6,742 nucleotides of DNA from Rhodanobacter sp. UBA5168 (GTDB lineage: Bacteria; Pseudomonadota; Gammaproteobacteria; Xanthomonadales; Rhodanobacteraceae): positions 1 through 6,742 of the forward strand of contig DHXA01000241.1 of the NCBI GenBank assembly GCA_002413455.1. Direction: 5' to 3'. Under the pieces are notes generated by a model, which was given only the letters and a program-made list of their open reading frames with translations, made no database searches and was not told where the DNA came from. Below, piece after piece: positions 1 through 4,738 of this stretch (positions are counted from its first letter, which is position 1; each line of letters starts with the position of its first letter). The position numbers and the translations under genes were made by a program.

Positions 1-104
1 GCCGACGTCGCCTGAGCGGGCGGACATCGCGGCACCTACCTGCCATTCGTCACTTGCCAGCCCGTTCGGCCCGGAGGGAGGATCGACTTTCCGTTCGCGT
101 TGAC

Positions 105-110
105 AAGGAG
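105..110 (+). promoter_or_regulatory. Ribosome binding site for the first M16 peptidase gene
   Basis: AAGGAG lies six bases before the ATG at 117, an almost ideal Shine-Dalgarno sequence and spacing. An in-frame TAG sits directly before that ATG (114-116), so the start cannot be further upstream in this frame. Together these fix the start of the gene. Confidence 0.85.
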
Positions 111-116
111 ACGTAG

Positions 117-1505
117 ATGCGCGCTTCACGACTATCCGTACTGGTCGCCGGGCTATGCCTGGCGTTCGCCGCCCACGCGGCCGACACCGATACCTGGAAG
201 CTGCCGGTCGCGGTGAAGAAGCTCGACAATGGGCTCACTGTGGTGGTGTCCGAGGACCACAGCTCGCCCACCGTCGGCATCAGCATGGTCTATCACGTCG
301 GCATGCGGCTGGAACCGCAGAACCGCACCGGCTTCGCCCACCTGTTCGAACACCTGATGTTCGAAGGCACGCCCGACGCGCCCAAGGGCAGCTTCGAACG
401 CGTGATCCAGGGCGGCGGCGGCGTGTTCAACGGCTCCACCCGCGCCGACTACACCAACTACATCGCCTCCGCGCCGTCATCCGCGCTGGCGCCGATCCTG
501 TGGATGGAAGCGGACCGCATGAAGTCGCTCGACTTCAGCGCGAAGAACCTCGCCAACCAGCAGAACGTGGTGAAGGAGGAGATCCGCGTCAACGTGAAGA
601 ACCAGCCCTACGGCCTGTTCTTCTGGACCGACCTGAACCGCCTCGCGTTCGACAAGTGGGCCAACAACCACGACGGCTACGGCTCCTTCAAGGATCTGGA
701 CCACGCCAGCATCGCCGACGTGAAGACCTTCCACGACACCTTCTACCAGCCGGCCAATGCGGTACTCGGCATCGCCGGCGATGTCACGCCGGAGCAGGCC
801 TTCGCGCTGGCGCAGAAGTACTTCGGCAACCTGCCCGCCCGCGCGCTGCCGCCTCGGCCGGAAGTCTCCGAGCCGCTGAACACCAAGCCGCGCCATGAAG
901 AGCAGACCGACGCGCTGGCCAAGGTGCCGGCGCTGGCGATCGGCTGGAAGATGCCCGCGCGCGGCAGCAAGGACCAGATCCCGATGATGGTGCTGTCGCA
1001 GTTGCTGGTCGGCGACGACGCCTCACGCTTCTACCAGGGCCTGGTCAAGGGCCGCGAACTGCTGCTGAACATCAACGGCGGCGTGAACTTCCCGCTGGGC
1101 GACGGCAGCGACTACGCCGGCCCGACCCTGCTGGGGCTGTTCGCGCTGTACAAGCCCAACGCCACACCGGAGCAGGTGCTGGCCGCGATCGACCAGGAGA
1201 TCGGCAAGGTCGCCAGCGATGGCGTCGACGACGCCACCCTGGCCCGCGTGAAAACCAAGATGCTGTCGGACTGGTACGGCGGGCTGGAATCCTTCCTCGG
1301 CCGCGCCAATACGCTGGCCAAGCTGCAGACGCTGTGGGGCGATGCCAACGTCGCCAACCGGATGCCTGGCTGGATCGAGGCGGTGAGCTCCGATGACATC
1401 AAGCGCGTCGCCCGTGCCTATCTCACCGATGCCAACCGCAGCGTGATCGTGCGTCGCCCGGTCGCCGCGGCTGCCGCTCCCACCGCCAAGACATCTGCCA
1501 AGTGA
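117..1505 (+). CDS. Secreted M16 family zinc metallopeptidase, catalytic subunit
   Basis: The 462-residue product is a pitrilysin/insulinase-family (M16) peptidase, which cleaves peptides in a clam-shell chamber formed by two homologous halves. A signal peptide is visible: basic start (R2, R5), hydrophobic core 7-19, and likely cleavage after A21 (AHA|AD), so the protein should act in the periplasm. The inverted zinc motif is H75-L-F-E78-H79, and E155 in VVKEEIR lies at the expected 74-76 residue spacing as third zinc ligand. The second half (about 205-440) is the usual M16 C-terminal domain, but its ASRFYQ region (302-307) lacks the Arg/Tyr pair that binds substrate. About 460 residues is typical of short M16B chains that work as dimers. 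The tail after residue 447 is Ala-rich. The gene immediately downstream encodes the complementary, zinc-less partner, so a heterodimer is inferred. Substrate is unknown. The family call is secure. Confidence 0.95.
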   Translation: MRASRLSVLVAGLCLAFAAHAADTDTWKLPVAVKKLDNGLTVVVSEDHSSPTVGISMVYHVGMRLEPQNRTGFAHLFEHLMFEGTPDAPKGSFERVIQGGGGVFNGSTRADYTNYIASAPSSALAPILWMEADRMKSLDFSAKNLANQQNVVKEEIRVNVKNQPYGLFFWTDLNRLAFDKWANNHDGYGSFKDLDHASIADVKTFHDTFYQPANAVLGIAGDVTPEQAFALAQKYFGNLPARALPPRPEVSEPLNTKPRHEEQTDALAKVPALAIGWKMPARGSKDQIPMMVLSQLLVGDDASRFYQGLVKGRELLLNINGGVNFPLGDGSDYAGPTLLGLFALYKPNATPEQVLAAIDQEIGKVASDGVDDATLARVKTKMLSDWYGGLESFLGRANTLAKLQTLWGDANVANRMPGWIEAVSSDDIKRVARAYLTDANRSVIVRRPVAAAAAPTAKTSAK

Positions 1506-1508
1506 GGA
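1504..1508 (+). promoter_or_regulatory. Ribosome binding site for the second M16 gene, overlapping the first gene's stop
   Basis: GAGGA overlaps the TGA stop (1503-1505) of the preceding gene and lies five bases before the ATG at 1514. It supports ATG 1514 rather than the in-frame GTG at 1502, which would put the ribosome site inside the coding sequence. The arrangement suggests translational coupling of the two subunits. Confidence 0.65.
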
Positions 1509-1513
1509 CCGCC

Positions 1514-2932
1514 ATGAAGACGAACACGACATTCAAGACGCTCGCCCTCGCGCTCGGCCTGGGCCTTGCCGGCATCGCCCAGGCATCCAACGCACCGCTG
1601 CCGAAGGACCTGCCGGCCTACGGCCCGGACAAGCCGCTGCCGACCCCGCAGATCGCCCAGCGCACCCTGCCGAACGGACTCACCGTGTGGGTGGTGCCGC
1701 GTGACGGCCTGCCCAAGATCAACGTGGCACTGGCCGTGCTCGGCGGCACCGCCGCCGACGATGCGGCCACGCCGGCCCTGTCGGAGATGATGGCGCGCCT
1801 GCTCGACGAGGGCACCGCCAGCCGCAGCTCGCGCGACATCGCCGAGGCGCTGCAGGCGATCGGTGGCGACTACAGCGCCGGCACGGGCGACGACTCGATC
1901 GACATCCGCGCCAGCGCACTGGCTTCGCACGCATCGAAACTGCTGGAACTGGTCGCCGACACCGCGTTGCACCCGAGCTTTCCGGCGAACGAGGTCGCCC
2001 TGGCCAAGGCCAACGCCTTGCAAGGGCTGAAGGTGCAGGAGGCCGATCCGGACTGGCAGGCACAACGCGCCTTCGGCCATGCCGCCTACGGCGAGCATCC
2101 GTACTCGCGCGATTCGCTCAACGAAGCCAGCGTGCAGGCGGCCTCGCCCGACTCGCTGAGGGCGCTGCACGATGCCCGCTTCCGGCCGGATCGTGCCCTG
2201 CTGGTGATCGTCGGGCGCATCGACGCCAACACGGCGTTCCATCTGGTCGAACAGCAGTTCGGCGACTGGAAAGCCACCGGCAAGGCGCTGGCCGATACCG
2301 CGCCGGCACCACGTGAGGCGGCGCCACAACGGCTGCTGGTGCCGCGCGACGGCGCGGTGCAGAGCAACATCCGCTATGGCCGCCCCGCGGTGCCGGCCAA
2401 CGACCCGGACTACATTCCGCTGACCGTGGCCAACACCATCCTCGGCGGCGGCTTCACCAGCCGCATCACCCAGGACATCCGCGAGGACAAGGGCTACTCG
2501 TACAGCCCGTGGTCGCGTTTCAGCGCGAACCGCGTCGGCGGCAGCACGCTGGCCAGCGTCGACGTGCGCAACGAGGTCACCGGCGCCACCCTGGCCGAGC
2601 TGGCCAAACTGTACGACAGCATGGCCAGCCAGCCGGCCAGCGCAGAGGAACTCACCGGCGCCAAACGCCTGGTCGGCGGCATCTACCTGCTGCGCAACCA
2701 GATCCAGGGCGCGTTGACCGGCACGCTGGCGAACTACTGGGTCGACGGCCTGCCACCGGGCTTCCTCGGCAGTTACGTCGCCGAGGCAAACAAGGTGACG
2801 ACGAAACAGGTGCAGGCGATGGGTCGCAAATACTTCGCCGCGAAGGACCAGAGCATCGTGGTCGTCGGCGACGCCAAGGCGATCGACGCGCAACTGAAAC
2901 CGTACGGCACGTTCACCGTGTTCAAGCCCTGA
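1514..2932 (+). CDS. Secreted M16 family peptidase-like protein, zinc-site-lacking partner subunit
   Basis: From ATG 1514 the product has 472 residues. An alternative GTG at 1502 would add four residues. The N-terminus is a clear signal peptide: K2 and K8, hydrophobic core about 9-21, cleavage probably after A24 (IAQA|SN). The M16 fold is recognisable throughout, for example RTLPNGLTVWVVP (50-62) and the C-terminal-domain stretch GGGFTSRITQDIREDKGYSY (311-330). Where active members have HxxEH, this chain reads A88-L-S-E91-M92, so both zinc histidines are gone and it should not be catalytic alone. It does keep R317 and Y328/Y330, the Arg/Tyr region that in M16B heterodimers sits in the non-zinc chain and holds the substrate. 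This is the mirror image of the upstream gene, whose stop lies eight bases before this start. The natural reading is a two-subunit periplasmic peptidase. A strong hairpin follows the stop codon. Confidence 0.93.
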   Translation: MKTNTTFKTLALALGLGLAGIAQASNAPLPKDLPAYGPDKPLPTPQIAQRTLPNGLTVWVVPRDGLPKINVALAVLGGTAADDAATPALSEMMARLLDEGTASRSSRDIAEALQAIGGDYSAGTGDDSIDIRASALASHASKLLELVADTALHPSFPANEVALAKANALQGLKVQEADPDWQAQRAFGHAAYGEHPYSRDSLNEASVQAASPDSLRALHDARFRPDRALLVIVGRIDANTAFHLVEQQFGDWKATGKALADTAPAPREAAPQRLLVPRDGAVQSNIRYGRPAVPANDPDYIPLTVANTILGGGFTSRITQDIREDKGYSYSPWSRFSANRVGGSTLASVDVRNEVTGATLAELAKLYDSMASQPASAEELTGAKRLVGGIYLLRNQIQGALTGTLANYWVDGLPPGFLGSYVAEANKVTTKQVQAMGRKYFAAKDQSIVVVGDAKAIDAQLKPYGTFTVFKP

Positions 2933-2936
2933 GTGC

Positions 2937-2972
2937 GGTCGGTGCCGCGGCGATCGCGTCGCGGCACCGGCC
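2937..2972. terminator. Strong hairpin after the M16 operon, probable transcript 3' end
   Basis: A near-perfect inverted repeat begins five bases after the TGA at 2930-2932. Positions 2937-2952 pair with 2957-2972: 16 pairs, of which 14 are Watson-Crick and two G-U wobbles (T2939/G2970 and G2950/T2959), closing a four-base loop ATCG. The run TTTTT (2990-2994) comes only after another 17 bases, so this is not a textbook intrinsic terminator. It may be a terminator of low efficiency, or a hairpin protecting the mRNA 3' end. It sits in the short gap between two convergent operons, so it could serve both strands. Confidence 0.5.
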
Positions 2973-3030
2973 TGCAGAATCCCGTGTGATTTTTCTTCGG
3001 TAAGTTCCGGCCAGAAGCAGTCGCGTACAA

Positions 3031-3054
3031 GGTGCCCTCCTACGCGGAGGCGCC
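3031..3054 (-). terminator. Weak hairpin overlapping the end of the short Nudix gene
   Basis: GGTGCCCTCC (3031-3040) can pair with GGAGGCGCC (3046-3054) with one bulged C, leaving the loop TACGC. The TAG stop of the minus-strand Nudix gene lies in and beside this loop. No T-run follows it on the minus strand, so a terminator role is only a possibility. Confidence 0.2.
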
Positions 3055-3333
3055 CCGCAGCAGCGGCAGGATGTGCTCGCAGGTACGTTCGGCGCGACCG
3101 GATCGATCCAGCACAGTACCGGCGACGAGCTCGCAGCCCAGTTCCTCGCGCAGTTCGCGGGCCAGCGTGGCCAGCTCGTCTGCATCGCCGGGGTCGCGCT
3201 TGCCACCGGGCTGCTGGAACACCGTGGCGCCACGCTTGCGTACCAGCAGGTTGCGCCCCCATTCGTCGCGGATCACCGCGGCGACGATGCGGATGATCCC
3301 GGCGTCGTCGCTTACAGCCGGCTGTACGACCAC
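3040..3333 (-). CDS. Short Nudix hydrolase-like protein, probably internally truncated
   Basis: Read from the GTG at 3333, the product has 97 residues. It starts with a typical Nudix first strand and loop (IIRIVAAVIRD, 13-23; NLLVRKRG, 28-35) and continues into a Nudix box, PGGKRDPGD (42-50) and RELREELG (59-66). The RELxEE core that binds metal is intact. The box deviates upstream: G44-x5-D50-x8-R59 instead of G-x5-E-x7-R. After the box only about 30 residues remain, against about 70 in usual 130-140-residue relatives. The ending CEHILPLLRG resembles the C-terminal helix of such relatives, so the middle strands appear deleted in frame. No other minus-strand frame here encodes the missing part. 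The start overlaps the preceding Nudix gene by 22 bases and has no good ribosome site, so coupling is likely if it is translated. The true start is uncertain, because the frame is open upstream to an ATG at 3465. It could be a pseudogene. Confidence 0.6.
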   Translation of the reverse strand: MVVQPAVSDDAGIIRIVAAVIRDEWGRNLLVRKRGATVFQQPGGKRDPGDADELATLARELREELGCELVAGTVLDRSGRAERTCEHILPLLRGASA

Positions 3334-3800
3334 GACTTCATGCGACCGTCCTTGTACGGCATCACGCCGTGGAACGGGCGCGGTTCGGCATCGAACACCA
3401 GCGGCAGGAAGTGGCGATCGCCTTCCCACATCGGCAAGGTCAACAGGCGCTCCAGCGCCACCCATTCCAGGGTGCCTTCGGCGTTGCTCATGAACGGCGT
3501 GCCGCTGTAGCGGTCGATCACGAAGATGAAGCCGAGCCAGTCCTCACCGTGTTTGCCGAAACCCGGCCAGTTCAGCGTGCCGCGCAGCTGCATCGACTCG
3601 CAACTGATGCCGGCCTCTTCCCGGATTTCCCGCTGCATGCAGGTGGCGATGTCCTCGCCCGGCTCCATCTTGCCGCCGAGGCCGTTGTACTTGCCCAGGT
3701 GCTGATCATCCAGCCGGGCATTGCGATGGATCATCAGTACTTCGCTGCGGTCGGGTGACAACACGTAACCGAGCGTTGCCACTATCGGGGTATAGGCCAT
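3312..3800 (-). CDS. MTH1-like Nudix hydrolase (putative 8-oxo-dGTP diphosphatase)
   Basis: The 162-residue product is a full-length Nudix protein, a cytoplasmic Mg-dependent diphosphatase of nucleoside triphosphate-type substrates. The Nudix box is a perfect G43-x5-E49-x7-R57-E58-I-R-E61-E62-A-G64-I65. Beyond the box it resembles human MTH1: KYNGLGGK (37-44) for RWNGFGGK, EWVALE (112-117), LPMWEGD (122-128) for the MTH1 segment around W117-D120, and FHGVMPY (143-149) near the C-terminus. MTH1 removes 8-oxo-dGTP and 2-hydroxy-dATP from the nucleotide pool, so a similar sanitising role is inferred, but the substrate is not proven by sequence. ATG 3800 is chosen because it leads straight into the first Nudix strand. 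An in-frame ATG at 3938 would add 46 Arg/Pro-rich residues and overlap the divergent gene. The ribosome site is weak. The gene overlaps the next Nudix gene by 22 bases, suggesting one mRNA. Confidence 0.9.
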   Translation of the reverse strand: MAYTPIVATLGYVLSPDRSEVLMIHRNARLDDQHLGKYNGLGGKMEPGEDIATCMQREIREEAGISCESMQLRGTLNWPGFGKHGEDWLGFIFVIDRYSGTPFMSNAEGTLEWVALERLLTLPMWEGDRHFLPLVFDAEPRPFHGVMPYKDGRMKSWSYSRL

Positions 3801-3823
3801 GGCGAACACACCGCAAAAACACG

Positions 3824-3829
3824 AGTTTA
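3824..3829 (-). promoter_or_regulatory. Possible -10 element for the Nudix genes
   Basis: On the minus strand TAAACT matches TATAAT at four of six positions and lies 23 bases before the ATG at 3800, in the only AT-richer patch of the divergent gap. No convincing -35 box stands 16-18 bases upstream, so this is a tentative call. Confidence 0.2.
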
Positions 3830-3855
3830 GCGGCAGCGGCGGTTCCGCGCAGGGC

Positions 3856-3883
3856 CCCGGCCTGAACGCGCGGCGCGGCCGGG
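3856..3883. repeat. Inverted repeat in the divergent intergenic region
   Basis: CCCGGCC (3856-3862) and GGCCGGG (3877-3883) are perfect inverted copies separated by 14 bases. They sit mid-way between the divergent starts at 3800 and 3920. It could be an operator for a dimeric regulator or simply chance in very GC-rich DNA. Confidence 0.3.
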
Positions 3884-3919
3884 CTTGCACGCGCGCGACG
3901 GGGCAGCGACCATCGGCGA

Positions 3920-4738
3920 ATGCATCCACTCGTTTCACTCACATCCCGAGCCGGCCATGCGCGCTGGTCCTCGCGCACGCTGTTGTCGCTGCTGCTGTTC
4001 ACCGGCATGCCCGCCTGCGCTCCCACCGCACAGGCGCTGGACAGCGGCACACTGGCGTTCGAGGGACAGAACTACCGCGTGGTGCATCTGGATCTCAAGC
4101 GTGAACACCTGAGCCTGCACTGGCGCGACCCGCAGAGCGGCCAGCCGTTCAGCAGCATCGAGACGCTGCGCCAGTGGGGCGAGGCGCGCGGCCGGCGGCT
4201 GCTGTTTGCCGCCAACGCCGGCATCTACGACCGCCAGTTTGCGCCGCTGGGGCTGCATGTGGAAAACGGCAAGACGGTGGTGCCGTTGAACCTGGCGCAC
4301 GGCAACCCGGCATCGGGAAATTTCTCGCTGCTGCCGAACGGCGTGTTTGCGGTGTATCCGGACGGCCATGCCACGGTACGCACCAGCACGGCGTTCAAGG
4401 CCGCGGGCAGGAGCGCGCAGTGGGCCACCCAGTCCGGCCCGATGCTGCTGATCGACGGCAAGCTCAACGATCAGTTCATCGATGATTCGTCCAGCCTCAA
4501 ATGGCGCAGCGGCGTCTGCGTGAAAACCCCCACCGAGGTGATCTTTGCAGTAAGCGAGGCACCGGTGAACTTCCACACGTTTGGACGGCTGTTCCGCGAC
4601 AAGCTCGGCTGCCGCGACGCGCTGTACCTGGACGGCAGCATCTCGCAGCTGTACGTCGACGGCGAGGGTTACGCCGGCGCGCCGGCGTTCATGGTCAAAC
4701 CCTACGCCGGCATCTTTGCCGTGTTCGCCAAGCCCTGA
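3920..4738 (+). CDS. Exported phosphodiester glycosidase family protein (DUF2233/NAGPA-like)
   Basis: The 272-residue product matches the phosphodiester glycosidase family (formerly DUF2233), named after human NAGPA, the uncovering enzyme that removes GlcNAc from a phosphodiester. Family landmarks appear in order: FAANAGIYD (96-104), ENGK (115-118), NFSLLPNGVF (134-143), QSGPMLLIDGK (171-181), RSGVC (196-200) and DALYLDGSISQLY (233-245). The N-terminus has a longer than usual basic region (R10, R15, R19) and a hydrophobic core (20-28). Signal peptidase I cleavage is likely after A39 (AQA|LD). C33 in MPAC is a poor lipobox. C200 and C231 could form a disulfide in the periplasm. ATG 3920 is the only start that keeps the whole signal peptide, although its ribosome site is weak. 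The TGA stop overlaps the ATG of the acylase gene, implying one operon. Bacterial substrates are largely unknown; glycan or teichoic/phosphoglycan-type phosphodiesters are only guesses. Confidence 0.88.
   Translation: MHPLVSLTSRAGHARWSSRTLLSLLLFTGMPACAPTAQALDSGTLAFEGQNYRVVHLDLKREHLSLHWRDPQSGQPFSSIETLRQWGEARGRRLLFAANAGIYDRQFAPLGLHVENGKTVVPLNLAHGNPASGNFSLLPNGVFAVYPDGHATVRTSTAFKAAGRSAQWATQSGPMLLIDGKLNDQFIDDSSSLKWRSGVCVKTPTEVIFAVSEAPVNFHTFGRLFRDKLGCRDALYLDGSISQLYVDGEGYAGAPAFMVKPYAGIFAVFAKP

Noticed and set aside
1..15. Tail of an upstream plus-strand gene ending in TGA at 13-15
   Set aside because: Only four codons are visible in that frame, and two other plus frames are also open across most of 1-116. 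There is too little sequence to call a gene.
54..83. TTGCCA with GAGGAT 18 bases later as a promoter for the M16 operon
   Set aside because: The -35 is good (five of six), but the -10 matches only half the consensus and overlaps a purine-rich run. Not strong enough to annotate.
100..105. TTGACA, a perfect -35 consensus
   Set aside because: It abuts the ribosome binding site at 105-110, so a promoter here would start transcription inside the gene. No -10 follows at 16-18 bases.
2950..2957. GCGATCGC palindrome as a HIP1-like genome repeat
   Set aside because: It occurs within the hairpin loop and upper stem. I saw no cluster of copies in the window, so chance in GC-rich DNA is enough to explain it.
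1418..3262. A 614-codon open frame on the minus strand across the second M16 gene
   Set aside because: Its translation is Arg/Ala/Gly/His-rich with no recognisable domain and lies opposite a clear M16 gene. Long antisense frames are expected in DNA this GC-rich.
3369..3758. A 129-codon plus-strand frame opposite the MTH1-like Nudix gene
   Set aside because: No domain is recognisable, and the opposite strand encodes a perfect Nudix box over the same bases.
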